The translations under genes and the position numbers were made by a program. The notes beneath the pieces were generated by a model that saw only the letters and a list, made by a program, of their open reading frames with translations, was not told the origin of the DNA and searched no databases. This document shows, in pieces, positions 44,961 to 53,653 of a stretch of DNA of 64,000 bases; position 1 is the stretch's first letter; the number at the start of each line of letters is the position of its first letter. Source of the DNA: an uncultured Cyclobacteriaceae bacterium (lineage in GTDB: Bacteria; Bacteroidota; Bacteroidia; Cytophagales; Cyclobacteriaceae); contig CAJQKV010000012.1 in NCBI GenBank assembly GCA_905479015.1, positions 1 to 64,000 on the forward strand, given 5' to 3'.

Positions 44961-45010
44961 AATCATTTTGAATGACCAGCAGTTCCCCACTAATGTCATT
45001 CAAAATGATT
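44961..45010 (-). repeat. 16-bp perfect inverted repeat between rpsA and tRNA-Cys
   Basis: Arms at 44961-44976 (starting AATCATTTTGAATGAC) and 44995-45010 are perfect reverse complements around an 18-base loop. It starts 9 bases after the rpsA stop and has no U-run on the minus strand, so it is not a standard terminator. It could be a 3'-end stabiliser, a processing site releasing tRNA-Cys, or a protein-binding site. Confidence 0.85.
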
Positions 45011-45019
45011 CAGACCTTC

Positions 45020-47305
45020 TTATGATTTCTCATCTTCAGGTTTCTCTTTTTTGCTCGCCGCCCGTTTAGCTACAGCCTTCTTTATTTCAGCTTTTGCTCC
45101 ATCTTCCATTTTTTCTTTCAAAGATGACAAAGCTTCAATATCTCCAAGGGTAGAATTACTTGAATCAGCTTTCTTTTTATCCGTTTTCTTTCCCTTTGGC
45201 GCTTTCGGCTTTGGCGTTTCGTTGGAAATATGATCTGCTTCTTTCCATGAACCTGTATGGGTCAACATAATTCTCTTATCATCTTTTGCAAATTCAATGA
45301 CTCGGAAATCTAACGTCTCTCCTTCAGCTCCTTCTGAACCATCTTCTTTGGTTAAGTTTCTGCTATTACAAGTTCCTTCTAATCCGTAAGGAAGTTCTAG
45401 GATCGCATTTCGCTCACCTTTACTCAAAATAGTACATTTGTGAATAGAACCCCGCGTAAATACAGATTCAAAGTTGTCCCATGGATTATCTTCGAGATGC
45501 TTGTGACTCAATGCCAGTTTTCTATTGGTGGTATCAAGCTCCATGACAATCACTTCAAGTTCGTCACCTATTTTCACAAATTCGGAAGGGTGCTTTACTT
45601 TTTTGGTCCAACTCAGATCAGAAACGTGAACGAGTCCATCAATGCCTTCCTCTAGTTCTATAAATAGTCCGAAGTTGGTTAAGTTCCTCACAATACCTTT
45701 GTGCTGGGTTCCTACCGCATATTTGACCAAAGCATCTTGCTTTGTCCATGGATCTTCAGACAACTGCTTGATGCCTAATGACATTTTTCGCTCATTGCGA
45801 TCAATGGTCAAAACAACAGCATCCTTTTCGTCTCCAATTTTCATGAAGTCCTGTGGATTTCTTAGGTGTTGAGACCAAGACATTTCACTTACGTGAATTA
45901 ATCCTTCTACGCCAGGTATGATTTCAAGAAAAGAACCATAATCTGCAACGTTGACAATCTTACCTTTGATTTTAGATCCGATTTCGATGTCGGCAGCCAA
46001 TGAATCCCATGGATGAGGAGTCAATTGCTTCATTCCAAGTGAAATTCGCTTCTTCTCATCATCAAAATCAAGGACAACGATGTTTACTTTTTCATCTAAC
46101 TTCAATACATCTTCAGGGTGATTGATTCTTCCCCATGAGATGTCTGTGATGTGCAATAATCCGTCAACACCTCCAAGATCGATGAAAACACCGAAGTTGG
46201 TCATGTTTTTGATGACTCCTTCCAATACTTGGCCTTTCTCAAGGTTACTTAGGATCTCAATTTTTTGCTTTTCAAGATCTTTTTCGATAAGTACTTTATG
46301 AGAGACTACTACGTTGTCGTTTGAATAATTAATTTTAACGACTTTGACCTCCATTTTATTACCTACAAAAACATCAAAATCCCTTATAGGCTTGACATCA
46401 ATTTGAGACCCTGGAAGGAAGGCTTCTACACCGTAAACGTCCACAATAAGACCTCCTTTGGTACGTCTTTTGACCATACCGTCGATGACGATATCCTCAT
46501 CAAGTGCTTTTTGGATATTATCCCAAGCCTTGACAATTTTTGCTTTTCTTCGTGAGAGAACCAGTTGCCCAATAGCATTTTCTTGTTCTTCGATATATAC
46601 TTCAACAATATCGCCAGGCTTTAATTCGTCAACATCTCTAAATTCTGATCTTGATACGATTCCATCAGATTTAAAACCAATATTGACGATAACTTCACGA
46701 TTGGTCAATGCGACTACGTGTCCTTCGATGACTTGCTTTTCGGTGATTGTATTTACAGTTTCTCCGTACAATGACTCGAGATCTGCTCTTTCTTTATCTG
46801 AATATTCAGATTTGTTTTCATCCTCAAATTCCTCCCATGTTTGTTGAACGGGTGCAGGTTTTTTGATTTTGACTTCTTTTTTTTCTGTCTTGGCCTCGGG
46901 CGTTAGGTCCGCTACTTCTTCGGAAACGAAAACTTCTTTTTCTTCAGCTTTGGGTGCTTTTTCTGCAGGCTCTTCTTTGGACTCTTTTGCCACAGGCTCC
47001 TCTTTGGGTGCTTTTGCTACTGACTTCTCTTTGGGTGCTTTTGCTACTGGCTTAGGTGCTTCAGGTGCTGCTTCAACTTTCTCCACTTCTTTGGGAGTCA
47101 CTTTTTTAGCTTTTGTAGGAGTTTTTTTCTTTTCCTCTTTTAAAGCGTCAGGTTTCTTTTCCGTCGCTTCTTTTTTAGGTTTAGGTGCTGCTTTCGCTTC
47201 GACTTTCTCTTCTTTTACCTTCGCAGCTTTCACTTTCTTGGCCGTGTCCACTTTTTCTTCTGTCTTAGCAACCTCTTTTTGATCTTTCTCTTCTTTCTTT
47301 GGCAT
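45020..47305 (-). CDS. rpsA: 30S ribosomal protein S1 with long charged N-terminal extension
   Basis: A 761-residue mRNA-binding ribosomal protein. Six S1 domains start near residues 190, 275, 360, 445, 530 and 620; domains 3-5 have the best RNA-binding sequences (NMTNFGVFIDL, NVADYGSFLEI, NLTNFGLFIEL), and domains 1, 2 and 6 are degenerate as is usual. Residues 1-155 are low complexity, built of Lys, Glu, Ala and Pro with short repeats such as KAPKEEPVAK, predicted disordered. The C-terminal about 70 residues are also Lys-rich. A strong TATATTTGC promoter box gives a leader of about 100 bases. tRNA-Cys follows on the same strand. Confidence 0.95.
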   Translation of the reverse strand: MPKKEEKDQKEVAKTEEKVDTAKKVKAAKVKEEKVEAKAAPKPKKEATEKKPDALKEEKKKTPTKAKKVTPKEVEKVEAAPEAPKPVAKAPKEKSVAKAPKEEPVAKESKEEPAEKAPKAEEKEVFVSEEVADLTPEAKTEKKEVKIKKPAPVQQTWEEFEDENKSEYSDKERADLESLYGETVNTITEKQVIEGHVVALTNREVIVNIGFKSDGIVSRSEFRDVDELKPGDIVEVYIEEQENAIGQLVLSRRKAKIVKAWDNIQKALDEDIVIDGMVKRRTKGGLIVDVYGVEAFLPGSQIDVKPIRDFDVFVGNKMEVKVVKINYSNDNVVVSHKVLIEKDLEKQKIEILSNLEKGQVLEGVIKNMTNFGVFIDLGGVDGLLHITDISWGRINHPEDVLKLDEKVNIVVLDFDDEKKRISLGMKQLTPHPWDSLAADIEIGSKIKGKIVNVADYGSFLEIIPGVEGLIHVSEMSWSQHLRNPQDFMKIGDEKDAVVLTIDRNERKMSLGIKQLSEDPWTKQDALVKYAVGTQHKGIVRNLTNFGLFIELEEGIDGLVHVSDLSWTKKVKHPSEFVKIGDELEVIVMELDTTNRKLALSHKHLEDNPWDNFESVFTRGSIHKCTILSKGERNAILELPYGLEGTCNSRNLTKEDGSEGAEGETLDFRVIEFAKDDKRIMLTHTGSWKEADHISNETPKPKAPKGKKTDKKKADSSNSTLGDIEALSSLKEKMEDGAKAEIKKAVAKRAASKKEKPEDEKS

Positions 47306-47412
47306 AATAATTAACCCTTTTTAAATACACTTACATGATAAGGGAGATACATGTAATTTTTGTTGAAAATATATGGTTCAATTGATCCATACCCATTCTT
47401 CTGAATGGAGCG

Positions 47413-47420
47413 CAAATATA
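47413..47420 (-). promoter_or_regulatory. -7 box for rpsA
   Basis: Minus strand TATATTTG followed by C matches TAnnTTTGC exactly, 108 bases upstream of the rpsA ATG. The long AT-rich leader could allow autoregulation, but I see no clear conserved structure. Confidence 0.6.
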
Positions 47421-47515
47421 GTGATTAAATTAAAAAAAAATGTATTCTGGTTTCAACTTATTAGGAGAAATAATGAGAAGGTATTAAAAAACTTAATAGA
47501 TTGTATAAAACGCCT

Positions 47516-47523
47516 TAAATTTG
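47516..47523 (+). promoter_or_regulatory. -7 box for the amidohydrolase lipoprotein gene
   Basis: TAAATTTG matches TAnnTTTG. The ATG at 47525 lies before the expected transcription start, so ATG 47543 should be the true start. Confidence 0.45.
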
Positions 47524-47542
47524 AATGAATTATAACCACAGC

Positions 47543-49234
47543 ATGAAAAACATTTATTTGATTTCCCTTATTCTAATGGTTTTTTCATTGAGTTGTCAAG
47601 AAAAAGAAAAGGCCGACTTGGTGATACACAATGGACCCATTTATTCTGTGGATGTAAACGATGCCCAAGTGGAGGCCGTAGCAGTTAAAGAAGGTAAAAT
47701 ATGGAAAGTGGGTAGCTATAAGGAGGTAATTAAATTCTCAGGTGAAGAGACTCAGTGGATCGACCTCAAAGGGAAAACGATGTTTCCTGGATTTATCGAA
47801 GGTCACGCTCACATTATGGGGATAGGGGCTAATTTGATGAATTTAGACTTAATGGGCACCACAAGTTACACTGAAATAGCGAACATCGTAGCTGCAAAGG
47901 CCAAGACTCTACCCGACGGCGATTGGATCATTGGTCGAGGATGGCACCAAGACAAATGGAACAATGAAGCTGAACGTAGCTTCAAAGGATTTCCTTCAAA
48001 TGATTTACTGAACGATTTAGTACCCAATCACCCGGTCTATTTGACACATGCCAGCGGTCATCTTGGATTAGCGAATGCAAAAGCAATGGAAATCTTAGGG
48101 GTCGACGGCCAGACCGCTGATCCAGATGGGGGAGAGATTTTTAAAGGATTTGATGGACAACCGACGGGAATTTTCAATGAAACAGCACACACCAATGCAC
48201 GCACACGCATACCTAAGCCCAGTGCGCAGTGGTTAGAAACTTCTTTAAAGCAGTCCATAGATCATATTTTAGCCAATGGTATTACCAGTTTTCATGAAGC
48301 GGGATCGGGGGCTTCTGGGGTGGAGTTATATCATAAGCTGTTACGTCGAGATGAGCTCAAGATCAGACTCTATGTCATGTTGAGCGGAGATGATGAAGAT
48401 CTTTTGTCGGATTATTTTGCCAAGGGGATTTTTATGGATTCCTTACATCGACTCACCATTAGATCTGTGAAGCTCTATGCAGATGGCGCGTTAGGCTCTA
48501 GAGGGGCTTGGTTACTCAAGGCATACAGCGACGCACCGGGTAAATTCGGTCACAATGTTCGTGATATGGAAGCACTAGATAAACTAACTTTAGCAGCTAC
48601 TCAGGCGGGTTTTCAAGTCTGTACGCATGCTATCGGAGACAGAGGAAATCGGGAGGTTCTAGATATGTATGCCCGAGCCTTTGAGATTTATCCCGAAAAA
48701 AAGGTCAACAGTAGATACAGGATTGAGCATGCCCAACACATTAGTTCACAAGACTTGATCAGGTTCAAGGAACTTGGAGTGATCCCCGCCATGCAAAGCA
48801 TTCATATGGCCTCTGATCGACCCTGGGCGATCGATCGTTTGGGTCAAGAGAGAATCGATGAGGGTGCCTATGTTTGGCAAAAACTACTGGAACAAGGGAC
48901 CCCAATCGTTAATGGATCTGATGCCCCAGTGGAGCCCATCAATCCATTGGCTTCTTTTTATGCTGCCGTATCTCGGATGACATTGAAAGGGACGCCAGAA
49001 GGGGGGTATGAACCTTCTCAAAAAATGTCCAGAAGACAGGCATTGAAATCTTATACCATCGATGCGGCCTATGGAGCATTTGAAGAAGATATAAAGGGTT
49101 CGATAGAAGTGGGAAAATTAGCAGATTTCACCATCTTAGATCAAGATATTATGGCCATAGAAGAAAATGAGATATTAAAAACGCAGGTTGCGATGACCAT
49201 CGTGGGGGGTAAAGTTTTGTTTGAAAGAAAATAA
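47543..49234 (+). CDS. amidohydrolase lipoprotein (YtcJ-like)
   Basis: A 563-residue metal-dependent amidohydrolase. The signal MKNIYLISLILMVFSLSC with a Cys at the lipobox (Leu-Ser-Cys) makes it a membrane-anchored periplasmic enzyme. Metal-binding motifs are FIEGHAHIMG, the lysine-equivalent region KLYADGALGSRGAW, HAIGDRGNREVLD, RIEHAQHIS and NGSDAPVEP. This is the YtcJ/exoenzyme-regulatory-protein-like branch, with unknown substrate. ATG 47543 is chosen on the promoter box and signal peptide. Confidence 0.9.
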   Translation: MKNIYLISLILMVFSLSCQEKEKADLVIHNGPIYSVDVNDAQVEAVAVKEGKIWKVGSYKEVIKFSGEETQWIDLKGKTMFPGFIEGHAHIMGIGANLMNLDLMGTTSYTEIANIVAAKAKTLPDGDWIIGRGWHQDKWNNEAERSFKGFPSNDLLNDLVPNHPVYLTHASGHLGLANAKAMEILGVDGQTADPDGGEIFKGFDGQPTGIFNETAHTNARTRIPKPSAQWLETSLKQSIDHILANGITSFHEAGSGASGVELYHKLLRRDELKIRLYVMLSGDDEDLLSDYFAKGIFMDSLHRLTIRSVKLYADGALGSRGAWLLKAYSDAPGKFGHNVRDMEALDKLTLAATQAGFQVCTHAIGDRGNREVLDMYARAFEIYPEKKVNSRYRIEHAQHISSQDLIRFKELGVIPAMQSIHMASDRPWAIDRLGQERIDEGAYVWQKLLEQGTPIVNGSDAPVEPINPLASFYAAVSRMTLKGTPEGGYEPSQKMSRRQALKSYTIDAAYGAFEEDIKGSIEVGKLADFTILDQDIMAIEENEILKTQVAMTIVGGKVLFERK

Positions 49235-49269
49235 TATAAATTTTGGTAAAGGAAGATCTCGCATAAAAG

Positions 49270-50283
49270 ATGTTTGTAAAGAAAAATATCTCATTAAAAA
49301 GTTACAATACTTTTGGTATTGATGCCAGGGCTCAGTTTTTGCTTGAGATTGAAAGTGATGAGCAATTAAGGGCGGCCTATCAATCCTCTGAATTTAGGGC
49401 CTTGCCCAAATTAGTATTAGGAGGGGGCTCCAATATATTGTTCACAAAGAATCAGCGGAAGGCGATCCTTAAAATCAATATCAGAGGGATCGAGGTATTG
49501 GACCAGAAAGGTCATGAAGTACGGGTAAAAGTCGGTGCAGGTGAGGCTTGGCATCAGTTTGTGCTCTGGTGCTTAGATCATGATTTTGGGGGTGTTGAAA
49601 ATTTATCATTGATCCCAGGGACGGTCGGAGCTGCACCCATTCAAAATATAGGAGCCTACGGTGTTGAGCTCAAAGATGTATTTGAATCATTGGAAGCCTA
49701 TGAAATCAAGTCAGGAAAAATCAGATCGTTCAATAAGGAGCAATGTCAATTTGATTATCGACACAGTTTTTTTAAAGGGCGCGGTAAGGATCAATTTGTG
49801 ATTATATCGGTTACATTCAAGTTGACTACCCAGCCAATCTTTAATGTATCCTATGGAGGCATTCAACAAAGGATAGATGAAGAAGAATTGGAATTAAATA
49901 TTCGGAATATCAGTGAGTCCGTCATTCATATCCGACAAATAAAACTCCCAGACCCTATCAAAATTGGAAATGCAGGCAGTTTTTTTAAAAATCCCATCAT
50001 AGAAAAACCTTTGTACGATGCTTTGAGCTTAATTTATGAGGATTTACCGCATTATCCTGTAGATTCAGGGAGCATCAAGATACCTGCAGCCTGGCTTATT
50101 GAGCAATGTGGTTGGAAGGGTAAACGTATGGATCAAATTGGCGTACATGAGCGTCAACCGTTGGTACTGGTGAACTATGGGGAGGGAAAGGGCATAGAGA
50201 TTTTGAAATTATCCGAACAAATTCAGTCATCCATTCAGAAAAAATTTGGGATTGAGCTGGCCAGAGAGGTAAATGTTTTCTGA
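49270..50283 (+). CDS. murB: UDP-N-acetylenolpyruvoylglucosamine reductase
   Basis: A 337-residue FAD enzyme making UDP-MurNAc for peptidoglycan in the cytosol. The FAD-binding segments LGGGSNILFT and SLIPGTVGAAPIQNIGAYGVELKDVF are clear. The catalytic Ser lies in IGNAGSFFKNP, the type I signature, and the C-terminal DQIGVHERQPLVLVN completes the fold. Length is that of type I MurB. It follows the amidohydrolase by 35 bases and might be cotranscribed. The convergent DUF5686 gene ends 1 base after its stop. Confidence 0.96.
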   Translation: MFVKKNISLKSYNTFGIDARAQFLLEIESDEQLRAAYQSSEFRALPKLVLGGGSNILFTKNQRKAILKINIRGIEVLDQKGHEVRVKVGAGEAWHQFVLWCLDHDFGGVENLSLIPGTVGAAPIQNIGAYGVELKDVFESLEAYEIKSGKIRSFNKEQCQFDYRHSFFKGRGKDQFVIISVTFKLTTQPIFNVSYGGIQQRIDEEELELNIRNISESVIHIRQIKLPDPIKIGNAGSFFKNPIIEKPLYDALSLIYEDLPHYPVDSGSIKIPAAWLIEQCGWKGKRMDQIGVHERQPLVLVNYGEGKGIEILKLSEQIQSSIQKKFGIELAREVNVF

Positions 50284-50284
50284 T

Positions 50285-52741
50285 TTAAAGAATGATTTGC
50301 GCAGAAATTTGTACGTGAAAAGGTTTGGCAGCGGGTAGGTCCAAGTAATTCATTCTGTGAAAGAAATCCACACGAAAAAATTTAAATACATTTTCAACGC
50401 CATAACCTAATTCGATGTAAGGTATGTTCGGATGGAATGGATTGAGGTTTGCCAGATAGTCATCGTCATGAATGGTGGGATCATGTTCGATGAGGTTTTG
50501 TTCTTTTAGGTTTCCATAAAGGAGATTAGCATTGGCTACCAAACGCCATTTTAATTGCTTGATAAGTGGGATTTTATTCAAGACAAAACCCTCAAAGAAA
50601 TGTCGATAGCGAAGGCTGAGGTATTGATTTGAGGTAAATTCATTAAAATTCATGGTGTTGAAAGCAGCGGAGGTATAAAAAATCATTTCATTTCCCAAAT
50701 GGTTTTTAAGCAGGGCATAGGGAACTGCACCGAATATTTTACCTGCATCTAATTCATAACGAGAAACACCCAATAGGCTGAGGTTTATTTTTTGATACAG
50801 ATAGAAGTTTAATTTGTCATATCTGAAATCACCTAATGCCCAATGAAACCCTTTGGCATAAGTGAGTGCTACAATGGGCCATTTTGAAGGGCCAAAAGAG
50901 ATTCGTCGGTTGTTGTCGATGATGATGATTTCATCTTTTCCGTAACGTACGCCTAATTTGACCTCACTGGTATTGAAGGTTGATTGTAAATCATATCCAT
51001 TGCTTATGGTATCATATTGGTTCGTTCGCAGCTCTGCGCTGACCAAAAATCCTTTAAAAAAAGCACGTTGTAGGCTTAACTTTTGATTATTGATAAGGTA
51101 GGGACTACGTAAAGTACCAAATCTACTGGCAGCTAGAAAAACATTGTTTTCTTGAAGATTCTCCATTTCTAGGCCTACTTGATCAATTTCACGTTGTACC
51201 GACAGACTTGCGGTCGTCCATCTGTTTCGATCAATGATCCGGGTTACCGAGCCTCGATACTTAATATTTTGATCTTTAAAGCCGTAGGCCAAGTAACCTT
51301 GGAGTAACCATTTGTTGCTAAATTTGATATTGGTCTTGACCCCCATACCCATTCGCACGCCTTCGATGTCATTTATGTTAAAAAATCCAGGCCAAGGTCC
51401 AAAATCTATTTTACCAATGGGTAAATAACCTGAGCCTATAAACTTCAATCCTTCAGTGTAGCGCTTGATGATAGGGATGTTTTTTAAGGTATCTACCATC
51501 TTCAGCACTGCGATCTCTTCAATCGATAATGGATCAGCCCGATTATTTTTCCAAAAAAGATCATCTCCTTTTTTAAAGTTGTTTGACAGTACCACGTTTT
51601 GAGTAAAAAAAGAGGAGGGTTTCGGAGCTCCAACATAGATACTGTCTACTGAGGTATAAAATTTAGCCAAAAGACCCGCGCTTTTAGGAGTAATTTGCCC
51701 TATTTTAATTTGAACCCGTGTTTTTATGGGAATCATAGGACCAGAAGGGGTCGCTTTCAGTTCTTGTTGGATCTTGATGCGTTCTATAAAATTCAAATTC
51801 GCATCTTTCGAGATGGTCAAGTCAAGTTGTTGGAGCGCATAGTTTTGGCTATTGATCCATAGGGTGCCTGAAAAGGCTAAATCCTGCGTTCTTAGTGGAT
51901 AAACTTTAAGGACATAGTGCTGTTCATTATCGATGATCACAGAATCTAAAAGATCAAAATCATAAAAATTTCTCCAACCCTCTGCGATGGGCGAAACAAA
52001 TTCTTTTTCTAGAATACTGATCCAGTTGGTATTGAAATTATATCCTTGAAAGGCAGAACCTGTTATTTGAGAAATAGTTGAACCATCAGTGATACCTACA
52101 CCGCTTAAACGTGTATTTTGTACGACTTCTTTCTTGAGTTCAGGGGAATTACGGTAATAATATTTAGATAACGTCTCAGAAAAAAATATAGGCAATATTT
52201 TATCTCCTTCATCATTGGTAAGTTGCTTTATAGAATCCAAAGTTGAGGTAACTTTCTGCATCGATTTACGATTTGAGAAGCCCTCAGAGATGTGATCGAT
52301 ATCAATTTCAATTTTCGTATAATTTTTGGTTTCGTAAGAAGTTAGCTGTCTTTTATCAAAGGAATTTTTAAAATTTGCGGCCTTTTCAATAATAGCAAAA
52401 GCGGGATTTTCACCTGCTTCAAAAATGAAACCTTCAAATTCAAAATCTGAAGGTTTGAGCTGAATATTTATGGTTTGATTATATTCTTGGGATAGTTTCT
52501 TATTAAACGAATCGTAACCCAAATAGGTGACGTTGATACTGTCGGCAATCACCGAACTTTTTATTTTATAATTGCCTTCAAAATCCGTCGAAATACCCAC
52601 AATTGTACCTTTTATAAGGACGGCTGCATAGGGAATAGGATCTCCTGTTTCTGTATCGGTAATTTTTCCTTGGATCACATATTGTGATGTCGCAGAGAAA
52701 TTCAAGGAAGTAAGGAAAAGAAGCAAATACCACTTAAGCAT
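50285..52741 (-). CDS. DUF5686 outer-membrane protein with carboxypeptidase-regulatory-like domain
   Basis: An 818-residue outer-membrane protein. After a signal peptide comes a CarboxypepD_reg-like beta-sandwich (about 22-100) with GKITDTETGDPIPYAAVLIKG and ISTDFEGNYKI. The DUF5686 region follows (FEAGENPAFAIIEKAANFKNSFDKRQLTSYETKNYTKIEI), then a long series of barrel strands to the C-terminus ending Gln-Ile-Ile-Leu. Function is not established; no SusD partner is adjacent, and the TonB-dependent plug is absent, so it is not a SusC transporter. Confidence 0.87.
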   Translation of the reverse strand: MLKWYLLLFLTSLNFSATSQYVIQGKITDTETGDPIPYAAVLIKGTIVGISTDFEGNYKIKSSVIADSINVTYLGYDSFNKKLSQEYNQTINIQLKPSDFEFEGFIFEAGENPAFAIIEKAANFKNSFDKRQLTSYETKNYTKIEIDIDHISEGFSNRKSMQKVTSTLDSIKQLTNDEGDKILPIFFSETLSKYYYRNSPELKKEVVQNTRLSGVGITDGSTISQITGSAFQGYNFNTNWISILEKEFVSPIAEGWRNFYDFDLLDSVIIDNEQHYVLKVYPLRTQDLAFSGTLWINSQNYALQQLDLTISKDANLNFIERIKIQQELKATPSGPMIPIKTRVQIKIGQITPKSAGLLAKFYTSVDSIYVGAPKPSSFFTQNVVLSNNFKKGDDLFWKNNRADPLSIEEIAVLKMVDTLKNIPIIKRYTEGLKFIGSGYLPIGKIDFGPWPGFFNINDIEGVRMGMGVKTNIKFSNKWLLQGYLAYGFKDQNIKYRGSVTRIIDRNRWTTASLSVQREIDQVGLEMENLQENNVFLAASRFGTLRSPYLINNQKLSLQRAFFKGFLVSAELRTNQYDTISNGYDLQSTFNTSEVKLGVRYGKDEIIIIDNNRRISFGPSKWPIVALTYAKGFHWALGDFRYDKLNFYLYQKINLSLLGVSRYELDAGKIFGAVPYALLKNHLGNEMIFYTSAAFNTMNFNEFTSNQYLSLRYRHFFEGFVLNKIPLIKQLKWRLVANANLLYGNLKEQNLIEHDPTIHDDDYLANLNPFHPNIPYIELGYGVENVFKFFRVDFFHRMNYLDLPAAKPFHVQISAQIIL

Positions 52742-52809
52742 GTTGTGATTTTTTGTGGAGAGCGTGATGGTTTAAAAAAAAATGTCTTTTAAGTAGATTT
52801 TTTGCTTTT

Positions 52810-52817
52810 CAAAGTTA
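52810..52817 (-). promoter_or_regulatory. possible -7 box for the DUF5686 gene
   Basis: Minus strand TAACTTTG fits TAnnTTTG, 69 bases upstream of the ATG at 52741. The divergent response-regulator gene also needs a promoter in this region; only a near match, TATATTTA at 52963, is seen for it. Confidence 0.35.
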
Positions 52818-52975
52818 CTATAGATTCTATGGTTAAGAATCTAATTGATAATATAAATATAAGTTTGATTTTTTTACAATCGCTTACTAGATATGGCTTC
52901 TTTATTAAGAGGAGATTTTTGGACAAATTGGACAAATTCAAATTCTCTTCAAAAAGAGAGGCTATATTTATATTT

Positions 52976-53653
52976 ATGAAAGTACTCATCGTTGAGGATA
53001 ACGCAGCGCTTACCACCATCATTACCACTTATTTGGAGCGCTCAGGTTTTGTTTGCGAACAAGTTACTGACCTTAAGCAAGCGTTAGAGAAACTCTATGG
53101 ATTTTCCTATGACATCGTCTTGCTAGATTTAACACTTCCAGATGGAGATGGGTTGACTTTGCTGGAGCAGCTTAAATCAAAATGGTCAGCTACGGGAGTA
53201 CTCATCATGTCTGCTAAAAATGCCTTAGATGATCGACTCAAGGGATTGGATATGGGAGCAGATGATTATTTGCCCAAACCCTTTCACATGGCGGAACTTA
53301 ATTCCAGAATGAAAGCGATCTATAGAAGGAGACATCAAAAAGGGGCGGTTAATTTAATTTTTAAAGAAATAATGATTAAAGTGGAGGCCAAAGAAGTGGA
53401 GGTCAATAATATTGTTTTAGATCTGACCAAAAAGGAATTTGAGTTACTACGATATTTTATGGTAAATAAAAATAGATTATTGACCAAACAAGCCATTGCT
53501 GAGCATCTTTGGGGAGATTATATGGATATGGCAGATTCTTTTGATTTTGTCTATCAGCATATTAAAAATCTTAGAAAAAAAATAAAAGATGCGGGAGGTC
53601 AGGATTATATTTCAACGGTTTATGGTGGCGGTTATAAAATGATGGAATCATGA
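52976..53653 (+). CDS. OmpR/PhoB-family response regulator
   Basis: A 225-residue transcription regulator. The receiver domain begins MKVLIVEDNAALTT, has the phosphoacceptor Asp in DIVLLDLTLPDGDGL and the conserved Lys in LPKPFHM. The winged-helix DNA-binding domain covers about 125-225, ending ISTVYGGGYKM. ATG 52976 is the family start; the frame extends 58 residues upstream to a TTG at 52802, but that part is not receiver-like. It overlaps the kinase gene by 4 bases. Confidence 0.94.
   Translation: MKVLIVEDNAALTTIITTYLERSGFVCEQVTDLKQALEKLYGFSYDIVLLDLTLPDGDGLTLLEQLKSKWSATGVLIMSAKNALDDRLKGLDMGADDYLPKPFHMAELNSRMKAIYRRRHQKGAVNLIFKEIMIKVEAKEVEVNNIVLDLTKKEFELLRYFMVNKNRLLTKQAIAEHLWGDYMDMADSFDFVYQHIKNLRKKIKDAGGQDYISTVYGGGYKMMES

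Noticed and set aside
46863-47282. 139-codon plus-strand frame rich in Ser, Ala and Phe
   Set aside because: It is the mirror of the low-complexity N-terminus of rpsA; no start signal or domain.
52802-52975. N-terminal extension of the response regulator from a TTG
   Set aside because: The 58 extra residues are not receiver-like; the receiver begins exactly at ATG 52976.
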